NCBI GenBank assembly: GCA_903935095.1
Contig: CAIZQH010000003.1
Location: forward strand, 62,001 to 126,000
Direction: 5' to 3'
Source: an uncultured Flavobacteriales bacterium
GTDB taxonomy: Bacteria; Bacteroidota; Bacteroidia; Flavobacteriales_D; Crocinitomicaceae
DNA: 64,000 bases
Of the stretch, positions 37,318-46,267 are shown one piece after another. A program made the position numbers and the translations under genes. The notes under the pieces are model-generated. The model did not search any database, was not told where the DNA came from, and was given only the letters and a program-made list of their open reading frames with translations. The first letter of the stretch is position 1, and each line of letters starts with the position of its first letter.

Positions 37318-37325
37318 CAAATATA
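37318..37325 (-). promoter_or_regulatory. Promoter -7 box of the SUFU-EamA-S9-VanZ operon, leaderless arrangement
   Basis: The minus-strand sequence TATATTTG is followed by CAC and the ATG. It is the third case in the window of a -7 box directly abutting the start codon (with glyS and DUF2480). Confidence 0.5.
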
Positions 37326-37373
37326 AGTAATCCTGCAAGGGAATAGCTTTTTTCGGAATCTTGGATTATGGGT

Positions 37374-37494
37374 AAGATCCTTTACAGGATCTTGTATGGA
37401 TGTTTGACACCTTCAGGGTCAGGGTCTTGAATGATTGCATAAGAGAAGCGCCTTTCCCATGATTTTGTATGGATGTTTGACCCCCTTCAGGGTC
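37374..37494. repeat. Hairpin plus two copies of a GACCCCTTCAGGGTC-type repeat
   Basis: The stretch has a perfect inverted repeat AAGATCCT-ttac-AGGATCTT (37,374-37,393). It also has two direct copies of TTGTATGGATGTTTGAC..CCTTCAGGGTC (37,392-37,420 and 37,464-37,494). A related copy in the opposite orientation is at 54,610-54,641, and a half copy at 54,662-54,680. The palindromic CCCTGAAGGGG core looks like a dispersed intergenic repeat. It fills the gap between sixA and the SUFU-like gene. Confidence 0.7.
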
Positions 37495-37514
37495 GGGGAA
37501 TTCGGGAGATTGAT

Positions 37515-37991
37515 TTAGGTTCTTACTGAACGGAACGTTTCCACAACATTCCCTGTATTAGCTGAGATAAATCCCGAATGATCGAAAGGAAAAGAAAGCT
37601 GAACGTATCCGCAGGTTTTGAGGTGGATCTCTGTGTTGGTGAGGTAGGAGGCAAGTTCTGAGAGTCCTTCGTTATGGCCGATGAGTATGTATTTTTGTGA
37701 GGAGTTTTTGGTGCTTAGGAAAGTCAGTAATTCGGATGCAGATGCGAGGTACAGTTCGTCGTGAAAGGAAATAGTGGCCTTGGGAAAGAGATCCGCGATT
37801 TCGTCTAAGGTTTGACGCGTGCGCTTTGCCGCGGAACAATAGATGTGGTCGATGGAAAGTTCTCTCTGACCAACAAATGCTCGAAATTCGCTGAGTTGTT
37901 CGTAGCCGCGAGGAAGCAATTCACGGTCGAAGTCTCGTCTGCTCGGACTCAGTTGATTGGTTTTGGCGTGACGCAGGAAATGAAGAATCAC
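37515..37991 (-). CDS. SixA-like histidine phosphatase
   Basis: This 158-residue protein belongs to the histidine phosphatase (phosphoglycerate mutase-like) superfamily. It has the N-terminal 'LRHAK' catalytic motif (residues 6-10) and the later 'LIGHNEGLSELASYL' with the second histidine. 'RDFDRELLPRGYEQ' is typical of SixA, which removes phosphate from phosphohistidine domains. The start is GTG at 37,991, overlapping the TGA of the CpsB-like phosphatase gene by 4 bp (GTGA). Whether the target is a phosphorelay protein or something else is unknown. Confidence 0.85.
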   Translation of the reverse strand: MILHFLRHAKTNQLSPSRRDFDRELLPRGYEQLSEFRAFVGQRELSIDHIYCSAAKRTRQTLDEIADLFPKATISFHDELYLASASELLTFLSTKNSSQKYILIGHNEGLSELASYLTNTEIHLKTCGYVQLSFPFDHSGFISANTGNVVETFRSVRT

Positions 37992-38728
37992 AGTAAGTTA
38001 TTTTTCAAGGTCAGGGCCTCTATTTGTTTGTAAATGGACAAGCTCAGGCTTTCTTCGATCATCATCAAATGCTCCATGCGGTGACAATCGGTACCCAGAA
38101 AATCTACTTGCTTGTTTTTAATCAATTGCTCGGCCATCTTTTTCACGCCTGGTCCATAATGTCCCGTTAAGGAATTTAAATTCACCTGGATTTGAATGTT
38201 GCGTTCACGTAATTCATCGACTTTTTTGAAATCGCCAAAATAGTATGGATAACGTTCGTAATGCGCTAGTACCGGAACGTAGCCCGCGACTTGTAAATTG
38301 AAGAGCGCTTGCGCTTCGTATTTGGAGGGGCTCAAAAATCCGAATTCCATTAGGACAAAGTTTGAACCGAAGCTTAGGATTTCGTTGCGCTCAATGATTG
38401 GTAGAAAGGACTCATCGCAATAATACTCCGCAGCTGCTTCGATCTCAATCTTCATTCCTAAGCGTTTGATTTCTGCTCGTACGTCTTCCAATCCACCAAG
38501 GATAGTTTCCGGCGTATTGGGATGCACATCATTCAAAATATGCGGCGTTGTCACCACCTTTCGGTAGCCCAATTGCTCAAATTTCGCCAACATCGCAATC
38601 GTATGATCCATCGAGGGAGAACCGTCGTCAATTCCCGGAATCAAATGGCTATGCATGTCCACTTCCAATCGACCTAAATCGTATTTGGAGTTGGATGAGG
38701 AACCGAATAGTTTTGATAAAAAGTTCAT
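37988..38728 (-). CDS. CpsB/Wzb-like PHP-domain tyrosine-protein phosphatase
   Basis: This 246-residue manganese-dependent phosphatase is of the PHP fold. Metal-binding motifs are 'DMHSHLIPGIDDGS' (about 24-37), 'TPHIL' (about 61), 'EFGFLSPS', 'LAHYERYPYY' and 'LGTDCHRME'. CpsB-type enzymes dephosphorylate the tyrosine autokinase that controls capsule or exopolysaccharide chain length. The position at the edge of the polysaccharide locus fits that role. No matching Wzc/CpsD kinase is in the window, so its substrate must lie elsewhere. Coupled to sixA by a 4-bp overlap. Confidence 0.88.
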   Translation of the reverse strand: MNFLSKLFGSSSNSKYDLGRLEVDMHSHLIPGIDDGSPSMDHTIAMLAKFEQLGYRKVVTTPHILNDVHPNTPETILGGLEDVRAEIKRLGMKIEIEAAAEYYCDESFLPIIERNEILSFGSNFVLMEFGFLSPSKYEAQALFNLQVAGYVPVLAHYERYPYYFGDFKKVDELRERNIQIQVNLNSLTGHYGPGVKKMAEQLIKNKQVDFLGTDCHRMEHLMMIEESLSLSIYKQIEALTLKNNLL

Positions 38729-38741
38729 TGTTGTTAGTTGT

Positions 38742-38852
38742 TTAGTGACATGTGCCTAGTGCCTAGTGTGTCAGTGCCGAGTGCTCAGTGCCTAGTGCTG
38801 TTGAGTGCCTAGTGACTAGTGTGTAAGTGCCGAGTGCTCAGTGCTCAGTGTC
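38742..38852 (+). repeat. Heptamer repeat array (AGTGCCT/AGTGCTC type)
   Basis: Tandem imperfect 7-base units AGTGnnn (AGTGCCT, AGTGACT, AGTGCTC and GAGTGCC variants) run from just after the start of the CpsB-like gene. They end in CAGTGTCGGAATC, a sequence also ending the array at 40,009-40,094. It is one of at least eight such arrays, all in this locus. Confidence 0.85.
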
Positions 38853-38892
38853 GGAATCGTGGGTCATTTTCTACTATTTACTTCAAGCGATA

Positions 38893-38953
38893 GCGCACAA
38901 ACCATTAGCACATTAGCAGATTGGCACATTAGCACATTGCATTTAGCACATTA
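38893..38953 (-). repeat. Octamer repeat element next to rfbB stop
   Basis: TTAGCACA / TTGGCACA units with period 8 run up to and include the TAA stop of rfbB. In the minus-strand reading it is (TGYTAATG)n followed by GTTTGTGCGCTATCGC, the same order as the elements at 41,611-41,673, 50,080-50,136 and 54,473-54,526. Confidence 0.8.
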
Positions 38954-40003
38954 TCTTTTCGCATACATCGAATCATAATATTCTTGATAAGCACCGCTTG
39001 TTACTTTTTCGACCCAATCTTGGTTTTCTAAATACCAATCTAAGGTTTTGGAAAGTCCTTCTTCGAAGGTGATGGATGGTGTCCAGCCGAGTTCTTCTTC
39101 GAGTTTGGATGCATCGATGGCGTAACGTTTGTCGTGACCAGCACGATCTGTAACGTAGGTAATCAATCCTTCGGATTCTCCAGTTGCTCTTCCGAGTTTT
39201 TGGTCCATGAGTTGGCAGAGAAAGCGCACCAATTCAATGTTTGTCCATTCGTTGAGTCCACCAACATTATACGATTCTCCGATTCTTCCAGTATGGAAAA
39301 TAGCATCAATCGCGCTGGCGTGGTCTTCTACCCATAACCAATCGCGGATGTTGTCCCCTAAGCCATAAACAGGCAAAGGTTTTTTGTGTTTAATGTTGTG
39401 AATCATCAAGGGAATCAACTTTTCTGGAAAGTGGTGACTGCCATAGTTGTTGGAACAATTAGACATTTTAATGGGAAGTCCATACGTGTGATAAAAGGCC
39501 ATAACGAAATGATCCGAGGACGCTTTCGACGCTGAATAAGGACTTCTTGGATCGTAGGACGTATGTTCAGTGAACAAGCCTTCGTCACCTAAACTTCCGT
39601 AGACTTCATCCGTGGAAACATGGTGAAAAACATGTCCCCCTGTTCCGTTCCACGCTTCTTTTGCTGCTTGAAGGAGGTTAACTGTCCCCACGACGTTTGT
39701 CATGACGAATTCCATCGGACCTTCAATAGAACGATCCACGTGTGATTCTGCCGCCAGGTGAATGACATCCGTTACCTGATATTTCTGGAAAATGGCACGA
39801 ACCGCATCCGCATCGACAATATCTGCGCGTTCGAAACGGTAATTCGGATGATCCGCCATATCTTTCAGGTTTTCTAAATTTCCTGCATAGGTCAATTTAT
39901 CCAAGTTCACGATGAGGTAATTTGGATAATTGGTCAAAAAACGTCGAACAACGTGTGACCCTATGAATCCGGCACCGCCGGTGATGATGATGGTTTTTTT
40001 CAT
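38951..40003 (-). CDS. rfbB: dTDP-glucose 4,6-dehydratase
   Basis: RfbB converts dTDP-glucose to dTDP-4-keto-6-deoxyglucose, the precursor of rhamnose, Fuc3NAc and related sugars. The 350-residue SDR has the NAD motif 'GGAGFIGSHV' (8-17), 'HLAAESHVDRSI', catalytic 'STDEVYGSLGDEG' and the YxxxK 'YSASKASSDH', plus 'SNCSNNYGSHHFPEKLIPLMI'. The FdtA/FdtB-like enzymes at 60.9-62.4 kb would use its product. RfbA, which supplies dTDP-glucose, is not in the window. The stop codon lies within the octamer repeat. Confidence 0.95.
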   Translation of the reverse strand: MKKTIIITGGAGFIGSHVVRRFLTNYPNYLIVNLDKLTYAGNLENLKDMADHPNYRFERADIVDADAVRAIFQKYQVTDVIHLAAESHVDRSIEGPMEFVMTNVVGTVNLLQAAKEAWNGTGGHVFHHVSTDEVYGSLGDEGLFTEHTSYDPRSPYSASKASSDHFVMAFYHTYGLPIKMSNCSNNYGSHHFPEKLIPLMIHNIKHKKPLPVYGLGDNIRDWLWVEDHASAIDAIFHTGRIGESYNVGGLNEWTNIELVRFLCQLMDQKLGRATGESEGLITYVTDRAGHDKRYAIDASKLEEELGWTPSITFEEGLSKTLDWYLENQDWVEKVTSGAYQEYYDSMYAKR

Positions 40004-40008
40004 ATTCT

Positions 40009-40176
40009 AGTTGTTTAGTGACTAGTGACTAGTGCTTTTGAGTGCCTAGTGCTCAGTGCTCAGTGAACAGTACTCAGTGAACAGTGCTCAGTGTCGGAAT
40101 CCGCTCTCTGCTCTCGCTCTCACTCTGTTTCTCTCCGCCGCGGCGGACTGTTTCTCACTCTGTTTCTCACTCTGTT
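40009..40176 (+). repeat. Heptamer array, CTCT-rich tract and TCCGCC palindrome between rfbB and the UDP-HexNAc dehydrogenase
   Basis: Heptamers (AGTGACT, AGTGCTC, AGTGAAC) fill 40,009-40,094 and end in GTGTCGGAATCC. A CTCT-rich tract follows (40,102-40,133), then the palindrome TCCGCCGCGGCGGA (40,134-40,147) and a doubled TTTCTCACTCTG (40,151-40,175). The last unit abuts the TAA of the next gene. Confidence 0.8.
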
Positions 40177-41471
40177 TACAGGGACCAATACGTCAAATCG
40201 TTTATTTTTCCACGGTAAATTCCTTTTACATCCACGAAAACGCCTTTGCGATCTTTCATCATTCCTTTGAAATAATTCTCGTCGAATTGACAGTATTCGC
40301 GGTGATTGACTGCTAAGATGATGGCGTCGTAATCCTTACGGATGTCTGTTGCTAGTCCTACGCCATATTCGTGTTCCATTTCGGATGAATCTGCGTGTGG
40401 ATCTATCACATCGACGTTAATTTGGAATGACTTTAATTCATTAACTACATCAATTACCTTGGAATTACGGATGTCACTTACGTTCTCTTTGAAGGTCGCG
40501 CCCATCACCAAAACATGTGCTTCTTGGATCATTTTTCCTTGGGCGATGATTTTTTTTGCTGTTTGTTTACCGATGTAAAAGCCCATGGAATCATTCACGT
40601 AGCGACCAGAGTTGATCACTTTGGAATGGTAACCCAATTGCATGGCTTTGTGCACCAAATAATATGGATCGACTCCAATGCAATGTCCACCGACTAGGCC
40701 TGGGTAGAATTTCAAGAAATTCCATTTCGTTCCTGCCGCTTCGAGTACATCAAAGGTATTGATGCCCATTTTATTGAATATGATCGACAATTCGTTCACC
40801 AAAGAAATGTTCACGTCTCGCTGCGTGTTCTCCACGATTTTCGCTGCTTCTGCTACTTTGATGCTCGTCGCACGGTGGACCCCCGCCGCAACAACTAATT
40901 CGTAGGTCTTTGCAATCTGATCAAGCGATTCTTCGTCGCAACCTGATACGATTTTAATGACATTTTGCAAAGTGTGTTCTTTGTCTCCCGGATTGATGCG
41001 CTCCGGTGAATACCCAACTTTGAAGTCCTCCGGGAATTTAAGTCCAGATTCTGCTTCCAAAATTGGAATACAATCCTCTTCTGTACATCCTGGATACACC
41101 GTGGACTCAAATACCACGTAATCGCCTTTTTTCAGTACTTTTCCCACCGTACGACTCGCGCCCAACAATGGTTTTAAGTCTGGAAGGTTGGTATCGTCAA
41201 TTGGAGTGGGAACAGCGACGATGAAGAAGTTAACATCCGCTAATTCGTTGATATCCGCTGTAAAGGTAATGTCACGGTTCTCAAAATCTGCCGCTTCCAA
41301 TTCACGACTTGGATCTTCCCCTCGACGCATCATGTCCACACGTACTTGGTTGATGTCAAATCCTACGACTTTCACGCGTTTCGCGAATTCCAAGGCAATC
41401 GGTAATCCGACGTAGCCCAGTCCGACTAGTGCGAGTTTTGCTTCTTTTTTAATTAGGTTTTCGTAGATCAT
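40176..41471 (-). CDS. UDP-N-acetylhexosamine 6-dehydrogenase (WbpA/WbpO/TviB-like)
   Basis: This enzyme oxidises C6 of a UDP-N-acetylhexosamine to the uronic acid with 2 NAD+. The 431-residue protein has the Rossmann motif 'LVGLGYVGLPIALEF' (15-29), 'VPTPIDDTNLPDL', 'ESTVYPGCTEE', the catalytic Cys in 'GGHCIGVDPYYL' and the C-terminal UDP-binding domain. The 'PTPID...PDL' and 'STVYPGCTE' forms separate it from UDP-glucose dehydrogenase, of which a copy also exists at 44.3 kb. With WbpB-, WbpD- and WbpE-like genes nearby it most likely begins the UDP-GlcNAc(3NAc)A pathway. GlcNAc versus GalNAc cannot be settled from sequence. Confidence 0.92.
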   Translation of the reverse strand: MIYENLIKKEAKLALVGLGYVGLPIALEFAKRVKVVGFDINQVRVDMMRRGEDPSRELEAADFENRDITFTADINELADVNFFIVAVPTPIDDTNLPDLKPLLGASRTVGKVLKKGDYVVFESTVYPGCTEEDCIPILEAESGLKFPEDFKVGYSPERINPGDKEHTLQNVIKIVSGCDEESLDQIAKTYELVVAAGVHRATSIKVAEAAKIVENTQRDVNISLVNELSIIFNKMGINTFDVLEAAGTKWNFLKFYPGLVGGHCIGVDPYYLVHKAMQLGYHSKVINSGRYVNDSMGFYIGKQTAKKIIAQGKMIQEAHVLVMGATFKENVSDIRNSKVIDVVNELKSFQINVDVIDPHADSSEMEHEYGVGLATDIRKDYDAIILAVNHREYCQFDENYFKGMMKDRKGVFVDVKGIYRGKINDLTYWSL

Positions 41472-41489
41472 AGTATTTTGTATTAAAAT

Positions 41490-41673
41490 CAGTGATCGGT
41501 GCTCAGTGCCGAACTCCGTTCTTTATTTTAGTTATCAGTGCCTAGTGACTAGTGACTAGTGCCTAGTGACTAGTGTGGTGCTTCGGATCTTTACTCCCTT
41601 CAACCTCAAGCTCCGCCGCGGCGGAAGCGCACAAATCATTAGCAAATTGGCACATTGTCAAATTAGCACATTG
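41490..41673. repeat. Heptamer array, TCCGCC palindrome and octamer element upstream of the dehydrogenase gene
   Basis: Heptamers lie at 41,490-41,577 (two blocks separated by about 25 bp). The palindrome TCCGCCGCGGCGGA is at 41,612-41,625, and octamers (TTAGCAAA, TTGGCACA, TTAGCACA) at about 41,636-41,673. Read on the minus strand the order is octamers, TAATGATTTGT, palindrome, heptamers. The octamers encode the last residues (NNVLI) and the stop of the WbpB-like gene. Confidence 0.8.
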
Positions 41674-42686
41674 TTATCTCGTACTTTGTAAATTCGTTCA
41701 ATAATCTCCACAACTTTCATTCCTTCTAGTGCATTTGTTGTCGGGGAGGTGCGTCCTTTTAAGGAATCGATGACATTCGTAATCACGTAGTTGTGGTTCG
41801 CAGCAGATCCTTTGTATGGACCGTAGTCGTTTCCTGGGTTTGTTGGTGCTAACTCGGGCATTTCGTAATTGGTGATGTTGCACACCTCGACTTCGTTCAT
41901 GTATTGTCCACCGATTTTCACGGATCCATTTTTTCCGATGATCGTCATGGAGGATTCTAAATTCTGATTGGCAACGGATGTCGAATAGTTCAAAGAACCC
42001 ATTCCACCGTTGATGAAGTCAAAGCTCACGAAGCCTGAATCTTCGAAGTCCGTGTAGTCTTTGTGGTTGAAATCTGCGAATTTCCCTTGGATGTTGTCGA
42101 TGTCGCCAAACAACCAGTACATGATGTCGATGAAGTGACTGAACTGCGTGAACAGGGTCCCACCGTCTAAATCTGAGGTTCCTTTCCATCCACCGGCTTT
42201 GTAATAACGCTCATCACGGTTCCAATAACAATTCAACTGAACCATGTAAATATCACCCAAGACCTTGCGGTCGATGAGGTCCTTGATCCATACAGATGGA
42301 GGGGAGTAACGGTTTTGCATGACGCAAAAAACTTGCTTGGAAACTTGCAACGATTTGTAAATGATACGCTCACAGCTTTCCTTGGATAAACCCATCGGTT
42401 TTTCACAGACCACGTGTTTTTTGTGCTCCAAGGACAATAGGGCTTGCTCCGCGTGTAGACCATTCGGAGTACATACATTGATCACATCGAATTCCAATCC
42501 GCTGGCGAATAGTTCTTCCATCGTGGTGAAGAAAGGCACGTCGAAATCTAGTGCTTGACATTCCTCTTTACCACGGATATCAACCATGGCAATTAATTCT
42601 CCTTCGGCATCACGACGGATCATCTCCGCATGACGTTTTCCAATGTGTCCGGCGCCGATGACGGCAAATTTGATTTTGTTGTTCAT
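41658..42686 (-). CDS. wbpB: WbpB-like UDP-GlcNAcA 3-dehydrogenase (Gfo/Idh/MocA family)
   Basis: This 342-residue oxidoreductase has the Gfo/Idh/MocA layout: Rossmann 'VIGAGHIGKRHAEMI' (9-23), 'CTPNGLHAEQALLSLEHKKHVVCEKPMG' with the catalytic EKP (about 98), and a C-terminal alpha/beta domain with 'LDGGTLFTQFSHFIDIMYWLFGD'. WbpB oxidises the 3-hydroxyl of UDP-GlcNAcA, using 2-oxoglutarate to recycle NADH, and works with the WbpE aminotransferase. Its last five codons and stop fall in the octamer repeat, showing that the repeat has replaced or extended the natural end. Confidence 0.87.
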   Translation of the reverse strand: MNNKIKFAVIGAGHIGKRHAEMIRRDAEGELIAMVDIRGKEECQALDFDVPFFTTMEELFASGLEFDVINVCTPNGLHAEQALLSLEHKKHVVCEKPMGLSKESCERIIYKSLQVSKQVFCVMQNRYSPPSVWIKDLIDRKVLGDIYMVQLNCYWNRDERYYKAGGWKGTSDLDGGTLFTQFSHFIDIMYWLFGDIDNIQGKFADFNHKDYTDFEDSGFVSFDFINGGMGSLNYSTSVANQNLESSMTIIGKNGSVKIGGQYMNEVEVCNITNYEMPELAPTNPGNDYGPYKGSAANHNYVITNVIDSLKGRTSPTTNALEGMKVVEIIERIYKVRDNNVLI

Positions 42687-42697
42687 AGTTTATTTAT

Positions 42698-42745
42698 TAG
42701 TGAACAGTGAACAGTGCTCAGTGAACAGTGCTCAGTGCTCAGTGC
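42698..42745 (+). repeat. Heptamer array between WbpB-like and WbpD-like genes
   Basis: Units AGTGAAC and AGTGCTC repeat in tandem and end at GTGCCGCTCGC. Next to it lies a short CTTTCTCTTTCTCGCTCT tract that forms the 3' coding end of the WbpD-like gene (its Arg-Glu repeat tail). Confidence 0.85.
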
Positions 42746-42755
42746 CGCTCGCTGT

Positions 42756-43340
42756 TTATCGCTCCCTTTCTCTTTCTCGCTCTACAATGTTCTCGTTCAA
42801 GGTATATTTATCTCCACTCTCCGGACATTCTGCCACACCATTTTCATCAAAATTCAAACGGTGACCAAATTCGGACATCCAGCCGATTTGACGTGCGGGA
42901 TTTCCAACTACTAAGGCGTAATCGGGAACGTGTTTCGTAACCACTGCTCCGGCACCGATAAAGGCGTAGCGTCCGATGTCGTGACCGCAAACGATGGTCG
43001 CATTGGCACCGATACTGGCGCCTTTTTTGACAATCGTTTTCAAATAACTGTCTCGGCGAATGACGGCACTACGTGGATTCATGACGTTCGTGAAAACCAT
43101 CGATGGACCCAAGAAGACATCGTCCTCGCAGATGACACCCGTGTAGATGGACACGTTGTTTTGTACTTTTACGTTGTTTCCGAGAATGACTTCTGGAGAA
43201 ATCACCACATTTTGTCCGATGTTACACGACAATCCAATGGTGCAGTTGGGCATGATATGCGAAAAATGCCAGATCTTGGTTCCTTCACCAATCTGACATC
43301 CTTCATCAATAACCGCCGTTTCATGTGCGAAATACTTCAT
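42756..43340 (-). CDS. wbpD: WbpD-like N-acetyltransferase (left-handed beta-helix)
   Basis: This 194-residue protein has a hexapeptide-repeat beta-helix ('[25 protein letters not shown]'-type turns) and the family hallmark '[15 protein letters not shown]' (about 86-100). WbpD acetylates the 3-amino group of UDP-GlcNAc3NA to give UDP-GlcNAc(3NAc)A. The C-terminus is odd: the last residues are an Arg-Glu repeat (RERERER) encoded by a CTCTTT microsatellite, very likely not part of the functional enzyme. Its ATG directly abuts the TAA of the upstream decarboxylase gene (TAAATG). Confidence 0.88.
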   Translation of the reverse strand: MKYFAHETAVIDEGCQIGEGTKIWHFSHIMPNCTIGLSCNIGQNVVISPEVILGNNVKVQNNVSIYTGVICEDDVFLGPSMVFTNVMNPRSAVIRRDSYLKTIVKKGASIGANATIVCGHDIGRYAFIGAGAVVTKHVPDYALVVGNPARQIGWMSEFGHRLNFDENGVAECPESGDKYTLNENIVERERERER

Positions 43341-44327
43341 TTACTTGGTAATGTATTTATCAAAATTATAATGATCTGTTTCCAATAATTCTTCTTTGCT
43401 CAAACTTTGGAAATAAGCATATGTTCGTTTTAATCCTTCGCTTCGGTCGATTTTTGGCTCCCAATTTAGGATTTCACGCGCCTTCGTGATGTCTGGCTGA
43501 CGCTGTTTCGGGTCATCTACCGGTAAATCTTTGTAAATGACTTTTTGTGTCGTACCCGTTAAGGCGATGATTTCTTCTGCGAATTGTGAAATCGTTATTT
43601 CCGATGGATTACCAACGTTTACTGGATACGGGTAATCACTCATCAACAAGCGAACGATTCCTTCGACTAAGTCATCGACGTAGCAGAATGAACGTGTTTG
43701 AGATCCGTCACCGAAAACAGTGAGGTCTTCTCCGCGCAATGCTTGTCCAATGAACGCAGGTAGCACGCGTCCGTCGTTTAAGCGCATGCGTGGACCATAG
43801 GTATTGAATATACGCACGATGCGTGTTTCAACTCCGTGAAAATTGTGGTAAGCCATGGTGATCGCCTCTTGGAAGCGTTTGGCTTCGTCGTAAACGCCAC
43901 GTGGACCCACAGGATTCACATTTCCCCAATAATCTTCTGTTTGCGGATGAACGGTTGGGTCTCCGTATACTTCCGAAGTGGAAGCAATGATCAAGCGTGC
44001 TCCTTTTGCTTTCGCAAGTCCGAGGCAATTATGGATGCCCAAGGACCCCACTTTCAATGTTTGAATCGGAATCTTCAAGTAATCAATTGGACTCGCAGGA
44101 GAAGCGAAGTGTAGTATGTAATCTAATTCTCCCGGAATGTGGATGAATTTCGATACGTCATGGTTGTAAAATTCGAATTGTTCCAAGGGAAACAAGTGTT
44201 CGATGTTTTTCAGTCGTCCGGTGATGAGGTTATCCATCGCAATGACATGGTAGCCATCCTTGATGAAACGGTCACACAAATGCGACCCTAAAAATCCGGC
44301 TGCCCCGGTGATGAGTACTCGTTTCAT
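43341..44327 (-). CDS. UDP-glucuronate decarboxylase (UDP-xylose synthase)
   Basis: This 328-residue SDR converts UDP-glucuronate to UDP-xylose. Features are the NAD motif '[14 protein letters not shown]' (8-21), '[13 protein letters not shown]', '[28 protein letters not shown]' and the catalytic Tyr/Lys in 'YDEAKR', all characteristic of the bacterial UXS group. Its ATG overlaps the stop of the UDP-glucose dehydrogenase gene (ATGA), and that enzyme provides its substrate. No repeat lies on either side of this gene, unlike most junctions in the locus. Confidence 0.92.
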   Translation of the reverse strand: MKRVLITGAAGFLGSHLCDRFIKDGYHVIAMDNLITGRLKNIEHLFPLEQFEFYNHDVSKFIHIPGELDYILHFASPASPIDYLKIPIQTLKVGSLGIHNCLGLAKAKGARLIIASTSEVYGDPTVHPQTEDYWGNVNPVGPRGVYDEAKRFQEAITMAYHNFHGVETRIVRIFNTYGPRMRLNDGRVLPAFIGQALRGEDLTVFGDGSQTRSFCYVDDLVEGIVRLLMSDYPYPVNVGNPSEITISQFAEEIIALTGTTQKVIYKDLPVDDPKQRQPDITKAREILNWEPKIDRSEGLKRTYAYFQSLSKEELLETDHYNFDKYITK

Positions 44328-45640
44328 TTCTCCACAAGGTTACGACCAATGCTCGAATAATAGAATCCTTTTTCGTTCATTTCGTCAATTTCATATAAGT
44401 TTCTACCATCAAAGATCACCGCATCTTTCAAACGATTTTTGACTTCAGGGAAGTTTGGATTACGGAAGATACTCCATTCCGTGCAAATCAATAGTGCGTC
44501 TGCTTGATTTAATACGCTGTACTCATTCTCTGCGAAAGTGATTTTGTCTCCCAAAATACGTTGTACATTTGGCATCGCTTCCGGATCGTATGCGCTTACC
44601 GTTGCACCTGCTTGCAGCAATTCCTCGATCATGTACAAGGCTGGTGCCTCGCGGATGTCATCCGTATCCGGTTTAAAGGCTAAGCCCCAAATGGCGATGT
44701 GTTTTCCGGATAAGTCCCCGCGGAAGAAATTCTTCATTTTCGGGAACAATTTTGTTTTTTGGTCCTGGTTGACTTCCATCACTGCGGAAAGAATCTTGAA
44801 ATCGTAGTTGTTTTCGATTCCCGACTTCGCCAAGGCTTGCACGTCTTTTGGAAAACATGACCCACCGTAACCGATTCCTGGGAACAAGAAACGTTTGCCA
44901 ATGCGGCTATCGGAACCAATCCCGATGCGTACTTTGTCTACATCTGCTCCCACCAATTCACAGAAATTGGCGATTTCATTCATGAAGGTGATTTTCGTTG
45001 CCAAAAAAGCGTTCGCTGCGTATTTGGTCAATTCGGCGGATTTCTCATCCATGAAGTAAATCGGATTCCCTTGACGAACAAATGGTTTGTACAAACTGTC
45101 CATGACCTTGCGCGCACGCTCATCGGATGTTCCAATCACCACACGGTCTGGCTTCATGAAGTCGCTTACCGCATATCCTTCGCGCAAAAACTCTGGATTC
45201 GATACTACCGCGAATTCCACCGTTGCATGTGCTGCAATCGCTGCGGTTACTTTCTCTGCTGTTCCAACAGGTACGGTACTCTTGTCAACGATCACTTTGT
45301 AATCGGTCATAATCTTTCCTAATTCCTTCGCGACACCAAGAATGTAGGATAAATCCGCCGATCCATCTTCTCCTGGGGGCGTTGGTAATGCAAGGAAAAT
45401 GATTTCCGCATTCTTGATTCCCGCCGCTAAATCTGTTGTGAAATTCAGGCGTCCCGCTTTGATGTTGCGTTCGAACAATACGTCCAATTCTGGCTCGTAA
45501 ATCGGAATTTCGCCGTTTTGCATTTTTGCGACTTTATTGGTGTCGATGTCTATGCAAATGACGTTGTTCCCCGTTTCAGCGAAACAGGTTCCGGTTACTA
45601 GGCCGACGTAGCCGGTGCCGACAACTGCGATGTTTTTCAT
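44324..45640 (-). CDS. ugd: UDP-glucose 6-dehydrogenase
   Basis: This 438-residue enzyme oxidises UDP-glucose to UDP-glucuronate. Visible features are '[22 protein letters not shown]' (N-terminal Rossmann), '[16 protein letters not shown]', '[14 protein letters not shown]', '[11 protein letters not shown]', the catalytic Cys in '[14 protein letters not shown]' and the C-terminal '[17 protein letters not shown]'. The start is ATG 45,640; a longer frame would begin at a GTG inside the repeat region and add residues foreign to the family. It is coupled to the UDP-xylose synthase gene, so the pair forms a UDP-GlcA/UDP-Xyl module. Confidence 0.96.
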   Translation of the reverse strand: MKNIAVVGTGYVGLVTGTCFAETGNNVICIDIDTNKVAKMQNGEIPIYEPELDVLFERNIKAGRLNFTTDLAAGIKNAEIIFLALPTPPGEDGSADLSYILGVAKELGKIMTDYKVIVDKSTVPVGTAEKVTAAIAAHATVEFAVVSNPEFLREGYAVSDFMKPDRVVIGTSDERARKVMDSLYKPFVRQGNPIYFMDEKSAELTKYAANAFLATKITFMNEIANFCELVGADVDKVRIGIGSDSRIGKRFLFPGIGYGGSCFPKDVQALAKSGIENNYDFKILSAVMEVNQDQKTKLFPKMKNFFRGDLSGKHIAIWGLAFKPDTDDIREAPALYMIEELLQAGATVSAYDPEAMPNVQRILGDKITFAENEYSVLNQADALLICTEWSIFRNPNFPEVKNRLKDAVIFDGRNLYEIDEMNEKGFYYSSIGRNLVEK

Positions 45641-45671
45641 ATGAATAGTTATTCGTTCCTTGTGCGCTTGC

Positions 45672-45835
45672 ACGCTCAGTGAACAGTGCTTTCGAGTGCT
45701 CAGTGAACAGTGCTCAGTGCGTTTGTTAATTAGCTAATATTGGTTAACGTGTTCAATTTATATAAGTTCATTTTTTTAAACGATTCCACACTGAGTACTG
45801 TTCACTGAGCACTGAGTACTGATCACTGTTCACAG
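45672..45835. repeat. Composite repeat element, copy 1 (downstream of four-helix-bundle gene)
   Basis: Heptamers in the AGTGCTC orientation (45,675-45,720) are followed by a 65-bp AT-rich centre (45,721-45,785, GTTTGTTAATTAGCTAATAT... TTCAATTTAT...) and then heptamers in inverted orientation (45,788-45,834, CACTGAGTACTG...). The inverted ends could form a long cruciform. A second copy is at 46,268-46,415. Confidence 0.8.
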
Positions 45836-45836
45836 C

Positions 45837-46208
45837 TCATTGTTTCCCGTTCAATAGGTATTTCCTAAGACCATGGGTCATTTTTCTTACTTCGATTAAT
45901 TTATCATTCAAGGAATTAAAATCTTCCTCTGTAATCAATTTTGTGTCGAAAGAAAATCTTAATTGATTTCTCAATTCATCATTTGACCCCATCGCAATCA
46001 GTAAAAATCGTGCGAAATCTTTTTTAGACTTGCGTCCGAATCCTTCAGCGATGTTCGATGAAATGGATAGGGATGATCTTAACATTTGATCTTTAATGGC
46101 CCATTTTTTATCAAAAGATGACTCGTTTGTCAATCTATTTATTTCTAGTGCGACTTCGTACGCACGTTGCCATGCGTTTAGGTCTTCGTGTCTTTTTATC
46201 AGTGCCAT
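45837..46208 (-). CDS. Four-helix-bundle protein (S23/IVP-like)
   Basis: This 123-residue protein matches the four-helix-bundle family related to S23 proteins encoded in 23S rRNA intervening sequences. It has 'DLNAWQRAYEVALEINRLTN', 'WAIKDQMLRSSLSISSNIAEGFGRKSKKDFARFLLIAMGSNDELRNQLRF' and a final helix. The 'SISSNIAEGFGR' signature is diagnostic. Relatives form pentameric, positively charged barrels, and the Avd protein of diversity-generating retroelements has the same fold and binds nucleic acid. The gene is bracketed by two near-duplicate repeat elements, and its stop begins 2 bp after copy 1. No rRNA or reverse transcriptase is nearby. Function unknown. Confidence 0.85.
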   Translation of the reverse strand: MALIKRHEDLNAWQRAYEVALEINRLTNESSFDKKWAIKDQMLRSSLSISSNIAEGFGRKSKKDFARFLLIAMGSNDELRNQLRFSFDTKLITEEDFNSLNDKLIEVRKMTHGLRKYLLNGKQ

Positions 46209-46267
46209 TTTTCGAATTTCTTGTGAAAACGATTTGTGGCATGTTTTATTGTGTTGTTTCTAGTTTT

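Noticed and set aside
45837-46208. Diversity-generating retroelement (four-helix-bundle as Avd)
   Set aside because: No reverse transcriptase, template repeat or variable repeat was seen within the window.
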